Shown: piece after piece, positions 38,644-47,001 of the stretch
How positions within the stretch are numbered: position 1 is the stretch's first letter
Layout of the letters: the number at the start of each line of letters is the position of its first letter
DNA from: a virus
IMG/VR virus record: IMGVR_UViG_3300005618_000003
Coordinates: 1-58,392 of that record
Length of the DNA: 58,392 nucleotides
Strand: one strand, 5' to 3'
Translations under genes and position numbers: made by a program
The notes under the pieces: generated by a model
Databases searched by the model: none
What the model was told of the DNA's origin: nothing
What the model saw: only the letters and a program-made list of their open reading frames with translations

Positions 38644-39000
38644 ATGCGCCCCACCATGCTTCCATTTGGCTTTGGAGAACTCGACTGGGGAGACTGGGTT
38701 CACGGCGTCATTGCTGCTTTTCTTGGCGGCGGCGCATCGGCATTTTCAGCCGGCGTGGCCAACGTCCTCAACCATCCGACGCACGGGATTTGGAACGCCG
38801 AGTTTTGGAGCGAAGTCTCCACTACGTTTGTTATCGCTGGGCTGATTGCCCTGATGGCGTTCCTCCGCACAAAGCCCGCTCCAGATAAGAAAGTGGTTGT
38901 TACTACCACTCAGACGCTGGAGCAGGGGCCGCCTATCACCAAAACCACCGTGGTCGAAACGCACACGGAACCTATCAGACCCAAATCGCCCGATGCCTAA
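38644..39000 (+). CDS. membrane protein, holin-like (118 aa)
   Basis: The N-terminal GELDWGDWVHGVIAAFLGGGASAFSAGVANVL is a typical phage holin/antiholin-like start, and a second helix FVIAGLIALMAFLRT follows. The C-terminal third is polar and Thr-rich. Similar proteins lie in lysis modules of many siphoviruses. The stop overlaps the next ATG by eight bases. Confidence 0.65.
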   Translation: MRPTMLPFGFGELDWGDWVHGVIAAFLGGGASAFSAGVANVLNHPTHGIWNAEFWSEVSTTFVIAGLIALMAFLRTKPAPDKKVVVTTTQTLEQGPPITKTTVVETHTEPIRPKSPDA

Positions 39001-39183
39001 CTTCACGCCCCATCCCGAACCTGAGCCAGAGCCGGACCCGATACCGGGAAACGCGAAGCCGTAGTTTGGTGGACGCCATGCACGAACTGCGGATGGAACG
39101 AATCATGGCGGGAACGTCCAGTCCCATGCACTCTTTGCGGCGGCTGCGGATTCGTCGAAATCCTGCGCTATCAGACCAAATAA
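38993..39183 (+). CDS. zinc-ribbon protein made by programmed -1 frameshift (candidate)
   Basis: The 0 frame begins at ATG 38993 and encodes a Pro/Glu-rich peptide (HPEPEPEPDPIPGN...) that stops at 39062-39064. At 39046-39052 lies GGGAAAC, in the correct phase for -1 slippage (G GGA AAC). In the -1 frame the sequence continues to TAA at 39181-39183 and encodes REAVVWWTPCTNCGWNES...PCTLCGGCGFVE, a CxxC...CxxC zinc ribbon that has no start codon of its own. Six bases after the heptamer, 39059-39068 and 39083-39092 can form a ten-pair stem (two G.U pairs). The product would be 63 residues. The function is unknown. Confidence 0.6.
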
Positions 39184-39201
39184 CTCCTTCGGAGATTATC
39201 C

Positions 39202-39429
39202 ATGCCAGAGCGTCCAACCCACGAAGATTGGAAACCCGACGTTCTCAGCCAGTTAATAATCAAGGTCGAATCCCAACAGCGCCAGATTAACGAACTACGC
39301 GAGAAATGCGTCACCAAGGAAGATATCGCGCCCATTAAGGCCATCGCCTATGGGATTGTAGCCGTGTTCATGACCGCCGTCCTGATGACAATCGCAGCGA
39401 TGGCAATGAAAGGTAGGATCGCGCCATGA
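39202..39429 (+). CDS. XhlA-like membrane protein (75 aa)
   Basis: ATG 39202 with GGAG upstream. A polar, coiled-coil-like N-terminus (LSQLIIKVESQQRQINELREKCVTKEDI) is followed by a C-terminal transmembrane helix (IAYGIVAVFMTAVLMTIAAMAM). This layout matches the haemolysin XhlA group of phage lysis proteins. It is coupled to the next gene by ATGA. Confidence 0.65.
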   Translation: MPERPTHEDWKPDVLSQLIIKVESQQRQINELREKCVTKEDIAPIKAIAYGIVAVFMTAVLMTIAAMAMKGRIAP

Positions 39430-39995
39430 CCAAACCAATGGAGGCGGTTAACTATGCTGCGATCGGATCACTGATATTCTGCGCCGTGTTTGTGCTGATG
39501 CTCGGTTTCTGGATGGCCTACCCCTATGACGTGATGCGCGTCAACAGCCTGACGGTTTTAGGGCCAAATGTCGAGATTGAAGCCGCGACCACCGGTCACC
39601 CGGCGGTGTTCGGCCCACAGGTTGAAGCAGGCGAATATCTGGAATACATTCTTGATTACTGCAAGGCCAAGCAATATGAAAACTTGCGCGCCAGCGTTCA
39701 CCTTAGCTTCCGCGATGGGGTGACTTACAATCTGCCAGTTGAAAGCGGTCCCCTGTCGTCCGGTTGCAGGCGCGAATATTTTATTTTGAAAGTTCCAGCC
39801 ATCCCCGAGGGCAAGTATCACCTGGAAATGCTGCGGGAATATCCAGTGAATCGCCTGCGAACAATTGAAGTGAGCGCTATCAGCCAAGTGTTCAAGGTAT
39901 CAGCCGCACGCCGGTTTACAGAAATGCTGAAGAAGCAATTGCCATCAGTGATCCACGAACCGGCGATCCGCGAAGAGATTCAAAAAATTCCGTAA
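39426..39995 (+). CDS. membrane-anchored hypothetical protein (189 aa)
   Basis: N-terminal transmembrane helix (AAIGSLIFCAVFVLMLGFWMAY) and then an outside or inside beta-rich domain (VNSLTVLGPNVEIEAATTGHPAVFGPQVEAGEYLEYILDYC) and helices. The Cys pair (YCKAK, SGCRR) may form a disulfide if periplasmic. No family is recognised. It may act in lysis or superinfection exclusion. Confidence 0.55.
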   Translation: MTKPMEAVNYAAIGSLIFCAVFVLMLGFWMAYPYDVMRVNSLTVLGPNVEIEAATTGHPAVFGPQVEAGEYLEYILDYCKAKQYENLRASVHLSFRDGVTYNLPVESGPLSSGCRREYFILKVPAIPEGKYHLEMLREYPVNRLRTIEVSAISQVFKVSAARRFTEMLKKQLPSVIHEPAIREEIQKIP

Positions 39996-40018
39996 CTCCG
40001 CTAGACCAAGGACCATAA

Positions 40019-42973
40019 ATGGCCGACGTTAAAATCAGCGCACTATCCCCGTCCGTTGCACTGAGCGGCACTGAAGTTGTGCCTATCGTCCAAGGCGGGA
40101 GCACGGTCAGAACGACGGCGCAGGATATCGCGGATCTCGCCGGAGCGCCGTTGTCAGCGGCTCTGTCGGTTCTGTCTTTGGCTGTGTCGGTAGCGGAGGC
40201 GCACGCCGCTATCGCTTCTGCCGCTGCCACTTCTGCCGATAGCCACGCCGACGCTGTTTCCGCAGCGATGAGCGTGCTGTCGGTGGCTGTTTCTGTGCGG
40301 GATGCCGCACTTTCGGGTAGGGTCGATGTCGCTTCGGCGCTGGCTGGTGCGGCCGATCTCCACGCTGGTACTGCCTCGGCGGCCGCAACCTCGGCGGATG
40401 CCCACGCCTCGAACGCTAGCGCCGCAGTTTCCATCCTTTCTCTCGCGGTATCGGTTGCCGCTGCTCACGCGGACGCCGCGAGTGCCGCAGCCACGGGCGC
40501 CGACAATCACGCGGCCTTGGCCTCAGCCGCCGTGTCCGTGCTATCGCTTGCGGTATCCGTTGCTGAATTACATGCCGCCACAGCCAGCGCGGCGGCCACT
40601 AGCGCAGATAGTCACGCAGCGACGGCATCCGCAGCAGCTACATCCGCCGACGCCCACGCGGATACCGTCTCCAAGGCGGTAAGCTCGCTCTCGATCGCGA
40701 TGTCGGTTCGCGATGCGGCACTATCCACCAGGATCGACGGGGTGACGGGCGGGGGCGGTAGCGTTGCTTCTGCGGCGTTCCAATCGGAAATCTCCAATCG
40801 CATATCGGCGGATTCGGTTCTTTCAGCCCTGATATCGGCCTTGTCGGTAGCGGTAAGCGTCAGGGATGCCGCACTTTCGACGCGGATTGACGGAGTTGGC
40901 GGGAGTACAAGCGCCACTTCAGCTAAGATCGCAACCGCCTCAGCAGCGGCGACCAGTGCGGACGCACACGCGGCCACGGCTTCAGCCGCAGCTACGAGCG
41001 CCGACGGGCACGCCGCAGCAGCCTCGGCGGCAGTCTCGGTGCTCTCCCTAGCCGTCTCAGTTGCAGCAGCAGCGGCCAGTACGGCGTCAGCCGCCGCGAC
41101 CAGCGCGGATGCCCACGCAGCCGCCGCCAGTGCGGCTGTGTCCGTTCTTTCGCTAGCAGTGTCGGTAAGGGACGCCGCTCTCTCGGCCCGCATCGATACG
41201 GCGTCGGCGCTAGGAACGACGGCTGATACCCATGCCAATACCGCCAGCGCGGCGGCAACGTCAGCAGATGCCCACGCCGCCACGGCAAGTGCCGCTGTCA
41301 GCGTTTTATCGCTCGCGGTCTCGGTAGCGGATGCCCACGCCTCCACGGCTTCGGCGGCGGCCACTTCGGCAGATAGCCATGCAGCCGCTGCGAGCGCAGC
41401 CGTCAGCGTTCTATCTCTCGCCGTCTCCGTGGTTGCAGCCGCGGCGTCAACAGCTAGCGCGGCAGCGACAAGCGCCGATGCGCATGCGCAAGCAGCTTCG
41501 GCGGCGGTTTCGGTCTTGTCGGTGGCGATGAGCGTGCTATCTGTAGCCGTCTCGGTGCGGGATGCTGCGCTGTCCAGTCGTATCGACACTGCTTCGGCTC
41601 TGGGCACGACCGCCGATACACACGCAAATACTGCCAGCGTTGCCGCCTCGGTGGCCGACGCTCACGCCAGCGCAGCGTCTGCCGCGATCTCCGTTCTGTC
41701 TTTGGCCGTTTCCGTAGCCGCCGCTCAGGCAAGTACCGCATCAGCAGCAGCGACTTCAGCGGATGCACATGCTGCGGCGGCATCGGCTGCGGTAAGTGTC
41801 CTCTCATTGGCGGTGTCCGTCGCGGCGGCCCAAGCCTCTACTGCCAGCGCTGCGGCGACCAGTGCGGACGCTCACGCTCAGGCGGTGTCCGTGCTCGTCA
41901 GTTCCCATTCGCTGTTAATCTCCACCGCGGACGCCCATGCATCCACCGCGAGCGCCGCAGCTACATCGGCAGATGGGCATGCGGCTACGGCTAGTGCTGC
42001 CGCTACATCGGCTGACGCACATGCAGCCGTTGCTAGCGCGGCGGTTTCGGTGCTTTCGTTAGCCGTCTCGGTAGTTGCCGCCAATCTGAGCAATCTAACG
42101 TCGTCCCACAATGCTCTATCGAACACCGTCTCCTCGATGGGGGCTCCAAATCTTGACGCTCTCTCTAACGCCGTATCCGTTCTCTCGCAGGCTGTCAGCG
42201 TTCTCTCGCAGGCGATGTCGGCGATGTCGACTGCTCTTTCGGATGCCATCTCCGTCGGGAACAATACCGCGAGCGTTCTTTCCGGCCTGATCTCGGTAGC
42301 CAGCGCCGCGGCGACTTCGGCTGACGCCCACGCGTCGGCTGCGAGTGCGGCCGTTTCGGTCCTCTCTTTGGCCGTATCCGTGGCAGCCGCCCAGGCGTCG
42401 ACGGCATCCGCAGCCGCTACCAGCGTAGACGCCAGAGTAAACACCATCAGCCAGCAAGTCTCCGTTCTCTCGCAGGCGATGTCAGTAATTTCCGCCGGTC
42501 TCGGGACAGTGCAGATGAAGGTCGTCGGGAACGTGCAGGGCGTTTCGTCCACGGCGGCGACGGGCGTCAAGATCAGCGGCCTCAGTATCTCGGTCGCAGC
42601 CAATGGCGTTTATCAACTCGAAGCCAGAATCCTATTCAGCACGTCCGGCACTGCGAACTTCTACGGCTTCGGGATGTCGACTTCGGCGGCAACGTTCGGC
42701 CCGGTGGGCGGGATGTGGATGGCGGCAACGTCAATTATCAACAATACACTTACCTCCGCCGGACTCGTGGTTGGCAACTTCAATGCCGTGAACTCGCCGC
42801 AACTATCCGCGCTGGCCGGAACGACTGGCGTAGCGACGCAAGCAAAAATGGAGGGCGTTGCCGTTATCAGTTCGGCGGGCGGGACGATTCGCCTCAAGGC
42901 CCGCACCTCGGTTACCACCTTTACCTTAAACATCATGAAGGGCTCCTACTTCAGGGCCTACAAGATCGGATGA
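40019..42973 (+). CDS. long Ser/Ala-rich heptad-repeat fibre protein
   Basis: A 984-residue protein. The first 40 residues (ADVKISALSPSVALSGTEVVPIVQGGSTVRTTAQDIADLAG) resemble the attachment domain of phage tail fibres. About residues 45-820 are dozens of degenerate repeats of the type SVLSLAVSVA-x-AHAxTASAAATSADAHAA: alternating seven-residue patterns of hydrophobic and Ser/Ala residues with regular Asp and His. They are predicted to form a very long coiled-coil or trimeric helix. The last 150 residues (GTVQMKVVGNVQGVSSTAATGVKISGLSISVAANG ... KGSYFRAYKIG) are a beta-rich tip domain. The high Ser content offers many possible sites for glycosylation by the enzyme encoded next. Confidence 0.8.
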   Translation: MADVKISALSPSVALSGTEVVPIVQGGSTVRTTAQDIADLAGAPLSAALSVLSLAVSVAEAHAAIASAAATSADSHADAVSAAMSVLSVAVSVRDAALSGRVDVASALAGAADLHAGTASAAATSADAHASNASAAVSILSLAVSVAAAHADAASAAATGADNHAALASAAVSVLSLAVSVAELHAATASAAATSADSHAATASAAATSADAHADTVSKAVSSLSIAMSVRDAALSTRIDGVTGGGGSVASAAFQSEISNRISADSVLSALISALSVAVSVRDAALSTRIDGVGGSTSATSAKIATASAAATSADAHAATASAAATSADGHAAAASAAVSVLSLAVSVAAAAASTASAAATSADAHAAAASAAVSVLSLAVSVRDAALSARIDTASALGTTADTHANTASAAATSADAHAATASAAVSVLSLAVSVADAHASTASAAATSADSHAAAASAAVSVLSLAVSVVAAAASTASAAATSADAHAQAASAAVSVLSVAMSVLSVAVSVRDAALSSRIDTASALGTTADTHANTASVAASVADAHASAASAAISVLSLAVSVAAAQASTASAAATSADAHAAAASAAVSVLSLAVSVAAAQASTASAAATSADAHAQAVSVLVSSHSLLISTADAHASTASAAATSADGHAATASAAATSADAHAAVASAAVSVLSLAVSVVAANLSNLTSSHNALSNTVSSMGAPNLDALSNAVSVLSQAVSVLSQAMSAMSTALSDAISVGNNTASVLSGLISVASAAATSADAHASAASAAVSVLSLAVSVAAAQASTASAAATSVDARVNTISQQVSVLSQAMSVISAGLGTVQMKVVGNVQGVSSTAATGVKISGLSISVAANGVYQLEARILFSTSGTANFYGFGMSTSAATFGPVGGMWMAATSIINNTLTSAGLVVGNFNAVNSPQLSALAGTTGVATQAKMEGVAVISSAGGTIRLKARTSVTTFTLNIMKGSYFRAYKIG

Positions 42974-42974
42974 T

Positions 42975-44864
42975 ATGGCCGCACTCGCCGAAACTCCTAT
43001 AGATATTTCCGTCCCGCAGAAGGTCACCTATTGCGTGGAGCCTTGGCTTAGAGACTTGCAGATCCAACTCGCCCTTCAGCGCGGTCTTCCCTACCTGGAA
43101 CCATGCCCTGACAAACGAACTGATCCAGTAGCCATAGTCTGCTTCGGCCCGAGCCTCAATGATACGTGGGAGCAGTTGCGCGACTTCAAATACATCATCA
43201 CTTGCTCGGGTGCCCATAAATTCCTAGTGGATCGCGGCGTCATCCCGACGTGGCACTGCGAGGTGGACCCTCGCCCACATAAAGTCCAGCTCATCGGGGC
43301 GCCGCACAAAGACGTCGAATATATCATCGCCGCAGCTTGCCATCCAAAGGTATTCGATCACCTCGCCGACTTCAAGGTGACGCTCTGGCACATATTCGAC
43401 AATGCTGCGGAAGGCCAGCGGATTCTGCCTCCCGGAGCATGGGCGCTAACGGGCGGGTCGTCGGTCGGTCTTCGCGCAATGCACATCGCGCGGTTCATCG
43501 GATTTACTGACCTCCATATCTTTGGGATGGACGGCAACGAAGGCAAGACTGGGAAGCACGCAGACATTCATCCCAATCAGCCAAAGGGGTCTAGTCCCGT
43601 CGCTTACGAAGGACGAACGTTCAGGAGCACGCCAGCCTTGGCTGAATGCGCGCGGCAGACGTTCCATGAAATAGACGCACTGTCGGATGTAAAGGCCACC
43701 TTCTACGGGGAAGGGCTCGTTCAGGAGATGGCTAAGAACTACACCCGGAAAACTGTCGGCAAGAAAAGCGACATCGCTTTTTCCAAGCCGCATTTGATAA
43801 GCGCGGAATACATCGAAATGAACCGGCGCTTGCACCAGGAGGAGCCGACATACGGGATCAACGCCGCTAAGTACGTCGATGTCGTTCGCAAACTATCGGA
43901 AGCGCTCAAGACAACCTCGATCCTGGATTATGGCTGCGGAAAAGGGATGCTTGGCCAAGGCCTACCCTTCCCGATCTGGGAGTACGACCCCGCGATCCCA
44001 GGCAAGGAGCAAACCCCGAAGCCGGCCGACATCGTGTGTTGTCTCGATGTCCTGGAGCACATCGAGCCGGAGCGTTTAGACTTCGTGCTCGACGACCTTC
44101 GCCGATGCGTGAAGCAGGTTGGGTTCTTTGTGATCTCGCAAGGCGCGGCAAAGAAGCAATATCCCAACGGCAAGAACACGCATCTGATTCAGGAAGGCAC
44201 TGGCTGGTGGCGCAAGCGTCTCGAACGGTTCTTTAAGATCGGCAGCATCAAAAGCATCCTGATCGCCCCTAAAGAAACGGCATGGGATCACGTCGATCAT
44301 TGCGAATTGCAGGTGATGGTGGGACCCAAGCCGGTAAGCCAGAAGGCAATAAGGCGCTGGCATGTGCTCGAATTTCTCGCCAAGAAACACGGCTGGACGA
44401 AAGGCGTCGAGGTCGGGGTGAAGGAAGGCTTCACCCTGCTGCATCTTCTCGGGACGTGCCCCAATCTCCACATGACCGGCGTCGACCTATTCGAGCCGCG
44501 TCCTGGTCTCGAATCGGAAGGCGGCGAGTCTCACATTGACTCGCAACTACCGGAGCACGAGGCACGTTTACGCAAGATGCTCGCCGAGCAATACCCAGAG
44601 CGCAGCCGACTGATAAAGGGCGCATCGATCGAGACCGCAGCGCAGTTCGAAGATGGCTCGCTCGATATGGTTTTTATCGATGCTGACCACCGAGAGGAAG
44701 CGGTCCTCGCCGACATCGCGGCATGGCGTCCGAAGATCCGACCGGGCGGTATGCTCACCGGCCACGACGCACAAGACAAGTTCCCCGGCGTACTCGCGGC
44801 GATTAACGCGGCGTGTCCTGGCTGGAAGCAGTATGACGATTCCGTTTGGAGTTTCCAACTATGA
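42975..44864 (+). CDS. three-domain enzyme: Maf/DUF115-like, methyltransferase, methyltransferase
   Basis: A 629-residue fusion. Residues 50-255 resemble the MAF/DUF115 domain (IVCFGPSLNDTWEQLRD, WHCEVDPRPHK, TGGSSVGLRAMHIARFIGFTDLHIFGMDG), known in motility accessory factors that attach nonulosonic sugars to flagellin Ser/Thr and in MptE-type enzymes. Residues 315-440 form a class I methyltransferase (ILDYGCGKGMLG, IVCCLDVLEHIE). Residues 455-629 form a second one of the Methyltransf_24 type (GVEVGVKEGFTLLHLL, MVFIDADHREEAVLADIAAWRPKIRPGGMLTGHD). It lies one base after the serine-rich fibre gene. I infer that it modifies the fibre or a sugar on it. Confidence 0.78.
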   Translation: MAALAETPIDISVPQKVTYCVEPWLRDLQIQLALQRGLPYLEPCPDKRTDPVAIVCFGPSLNDTWEQLRDFKYIITCSGAHKFLVDRGVIPTWHCEVDPRPHKVQLIGAPHKDVEYIIAAACHPKVFDHLADFKVTLWHIFDNAAEGQRILPPGAWALTGGSSVGLRAMHIARFIGFTDLHIFGMDGNEGKTGKHADIHPNQPKGSSPVAYEGRTFRSTPALAECARQTFHEIDALSDVKATFYGEGLVQEMAKNYTRKTVGKKSDIAFSKPHLISAEYIEMNRRLHQEEPTYGINAAKYVDVVRKLSEALKTTSILDYGCGKGMLGQGLPFPIWEYDPAIPGKEQTPKPADIVCCLDVLEHIEPERLDFVLDDLRRCVKQVGFFVISQGAAKKQYPNGKNTHLIQEGTGWWRKRLERFFKIGSIKSILIAPKETAWDHVDHCELQVMVGPKPVSQKAIRRWHVLEFLAKKHGWTKGVEVGVKEGFTLLHLLGTCPNLHMTGVDLFEPRPGLESEGGESHIDSQLPEHEARLRKMLAEQYPERSRLIKGASIETAAQFEDGSLDMVFIDADHREEAVLADIAAWRPKIRPGGMLTGHDAQDKFPGVLAAINAACPGWKQYDDSVWSFQL

Positions 44865-45340
44865 AAAACAGTACCAACGATCTTTCGCAACAACCAGCAG
44901 TTATTTCAACTTCAAAGGAGATAACTGTTGCGTCTGTAGATAACATGGTTCCCGGTTCCCGTGCGCGAAAGAGAACCGGGGGAACTCATCAGCGTTGGCT
45001 GGCGAAGCGGCGGAAGGCTGGCCGAGCCAGCGCAAAGGCGCATTCCATGTTTGCGATTTCCTACAAGCGGTTAGGGGTTTCAACTCTGGGCCTCATGTTG
45101 GTGGCTACGATGTGGGGTGTTCCGCCCACCGCTAAAATAAAAAACCTCACATGCACTTCGCCATTAATAATCGCCTATCCGCCATTTCCTGGGCAGACTG
45201 GAGTCTGTACCCTAACTTTAACCAAGGCCGCACCCGCCGGCGGGATGTCCTTTAATATTACGGCTCCGGGGGCAACTGTTTCAGCAATCGTAACGGTTCC
45301 GCAGGGCGCGACTTCAACCCAGTTTCAGATCATCGGCTAG
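44861..45340 (+). CDS. membrane-anchored protein with Ig-like module
   Basis: ATG 44861 (ATGA overlap). The first 60 residues are polar and basic (RARKRTGGTHQRWLAKRRKAGRASAKAH), followed by one hydrophobic segment (GVSTLGLMLVATMWGVPP). The C-terminus (CTLTLTKAAPAGGMSFNITAPGATVSAIVTVPQGATSTQFQIIG) matches the Ig-like end of the product of 35706-36422. The two proteins therefore share a surface-type module. The function is unknown. Confidence 0.6.
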   Translation: MKNSTNDLSQQPAVISTSKEITVASVDNMVPGSRARKRTGGTHQRWLAKRRKAGRASAKAHSMFAISYKRLGVSTLGLMLVATMWGVPPTAKIKNLTCTSPLIIAYPPFPGQTGVCTLTLTKAAPAGGMSFNITAPGATVSAIVTVPQGATSTQFQIIG

Positions 45341-45349
45341 GAGAAATGA

Positions 45350-45721
45350 ATGGCGCGACAAATCATCATCCTTGAAAACCAAATCCCAGGACGTGGCGCG
45401 ACGGACCCGATTTCCTATCGCTATGCCTTCTGGTTGTCGGTTCCTACGGCCCGACAACCATTTGTCGCCAATGCCACGGCTGCGAGCAATGTGAAGGACG
45501 CAACAGCGGGAGAACTTTCCGCGATTCAGTCAGGCGCGATTAAAGAACTGGTCGGCGTTTTTTCCGCGGCTCCCGGAACCACTATTGGGCAACTCGAAAG
45601 TTATCTTGCCGCCCAATTTGCAGCCGCTCAGTCTGCCTTTAATTCATCCTCTCAGAATCCGTGGGATCACTATGGAACGACCTGGGACGGAACAACCTGG
45701 ACCCTGGTAACGGTGGCTTAA
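45350..45721 (+). CDS. probable virion protein (123 aa)
   Basis: AGGAGA precedes ATG 45350. A protein with IIILENQIPGRGATDPISYRYAFWLSVP and an Ala-rich helix followed by WDHYGTTWDGTTWTLVTVA. The repeated TTWDGTTW resembles short carbohydrate-binding or tail-end motifs. No family is recognised. Confidence 0.55.
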   Translation: MARQIIILENQIPGRGATDPISYRYAFWLSVPTARQPFVANATAASNVKDATAGELSAIQSGAIKELVGVFSAAPGTTIGQLESYLAAQFAAAQSAFNSSSQNPWDHYGTTWDGTTWTLVTVA

Positions 45722-45722
45722 T

Positions 45723-46208
45723 ATGGCGCAAGTAATCACATCTCAACTCTATGGAACCAAGACGAACTTCACAATCACCGCGAGCAGCTTGGCTGCCTCG
45801 GCGACCGTCGGACGCCAAGCTACCGTCATCGACAACACGGTAAATAATGCGCTTGACGCCCAAGTTCAGGGAACATTGACCGTCGGCAGCGTTAGCGGGA
45901 ATCAGCAGATTTTATTTTTCGTTGCTGGCAGTTTTGATGGGGGCACCACCTACTCCCTCGGGAATGGGGCAAACGTGATCGGCGCCTCCGATGCCGCCTT
46001 TACGCGGGTCGATCCATCGGGTAAGGCGCCTGCATATGTGCTTCCGGTTACGACATCGAGCGTCGCCTATACGTTCGACTTCTCGGTCGCTCAGATGTTC
46101 GGCGGCTCCATGCCCGACCACTGGACGATCTGCGTGTTCAACGATTCGGGCGCATCGTTGACTGCGTTCAGTGCTTGGTACAAAGAGATCAGAGCGCAAA
46201 GCAACTAA
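45723..46208 (+). CDS. probable virion or decoration protein (161 aa)
   Basis: One base after the preceding stop. Beta-rich Ser/Thr/Gly-rich sequence (VQGTLTVGSVSGNQQILFFVAGSFDGGTTYSLGNGANVIGASDAAFTRVDPSGKAPAYVLPVTTSSVAYTFDFSVAQMFGG), similar in style to phage decoration proteins of the late region. It ends with WYKEIRAQSN. No enzymatic motif is visible. Confidence 0.55.
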   Translation: MAQVITSQLYGTKTNFTITASSLAASATVGRQATVIDNTVNNALDAQVQGTLTVGSVSGNQQILFFVAGSFDGGTTYSLGNGANVIGASDAAFTRVDPSGKAPAYVLPVTTSSVAYTFDFSVAQMFGGSMPDHWTICVFNDSGASLTAFSAWYKEIRAQSN

Positions 46209-46215
46209 GCCGAAG

Positions 46216-47001
46216 ATGTCTATTATTTTATATCCCAAACGGAGCAATGGGAAGCCCTGTTCGGGTGCTCAACTGAACCGTGGGCATAATTTAGCCGCCA
46301 ATTTAGTTGGGTGCTGGTTGTTTAACGAGCAGGGCGGAGCATTGTATGATCTGGTCGGCGGGGGGGATGCTTACTTAACCGGATCATATTCCAGGGTCGC
46401 AAGCCCAGACAATTCGGCGGTTCTATTCGATGGCAGCAGCGGCATCGCGAGCATTCCTCGCCACTCTCCATTTATATTCGGCGTGAAAGATTTCACGCTT
46501 GAGGTTATTTTTATTTCACAATCGACGGCGACCGGGTCCTGGATAGCCAAGGACGGCCCTTCTAGCCGAGGATGGTTATTTCGGACGGCTGGATCGGCAG
46601 TATCATTCACGCCCATCTTGGGCGGCACTAGCCTGACGGGAATAGCCGCGCTCTCGGCGGGGAAAAGATATCACGTTGTCGTGACGCGAACCTCTAGCGG
46701 ACTAACGAGCTATATAAACGGAAAATTCGACAAGTTTCAGAGTGGCGGCGCTACTGACTTTACGGCAGCGACGGCGGACTTGACGATTGGAGGAAACGCC
46801 AATCTCGACAGCTATGTAAACTCCTCTATTTCTCTCGCTAGGGTTTGGAATGGGCGGGCTCTGCGGCCCTCTGAGATAAGTCAATTGTATTCCGATCCCT
46901 ATTGCCTTGTGCAGCCACAATCGCCGCAAGATCGGTACTGGCAGAGCGTTACCATAACCCCTCGAAAGTTTTTTCTCCTAACCAATGTCCGCAGACCTTA
47001 G
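46216..47001 (+). CDS. LamG/concanavalin-A-like lectin protein
   Basis: ATG 46216; the longer upstream frame overlaps the previous gene and is rejected. The 261-residue product shows the LamG/ConA-type series LVGCWLFNEQGGALYDLVGGGDAYLTGSYSRVASPDNSAVLFDGSSGIASIPRHSPFIFGVKDFTLEVIFIS...TSYINGKFDKFQSG...LTIGGNANLDSYVNSSISLARVWNGRALRPSEISQLYSDPY. Such domains bind sugars, so the protein is probably a tail-end or side-fibre receptor binder. It overlaps the next glycosyltransferase start. Confidence 0.8.
   Translation: MSIILYPKRSNGKPCSGAQLNRGHNLAANLVGCWLFNEQGGALYDLVGGGDAYLTGSYSRVASPDNSAVLFDGSSGIASIPRHSPFIFGVKDFTLEVIFISQSTATGSWIAKDGPSSRGWLFRTAGSAVSFTPILGGTSLTGIAALSAGKRYHVVVTRTSSGLTSYINGKFDKFQSGGATDFTAATADLTIGGNANLDSYVNSSISLARVWNGRALRPSEISQLYSDPYCLVQPQSPQDRYWQSVTITPRKFFLLTNVRRP

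Noticed and set aside
40612-41607. Minus-strand Ala/Arg-rich open frame opposite the fibre gene
   Set aside because: Repetitive GC-rich fibre codons keep the opposite frame open; the translation is low-complexity and mirrors the fibre repeats.
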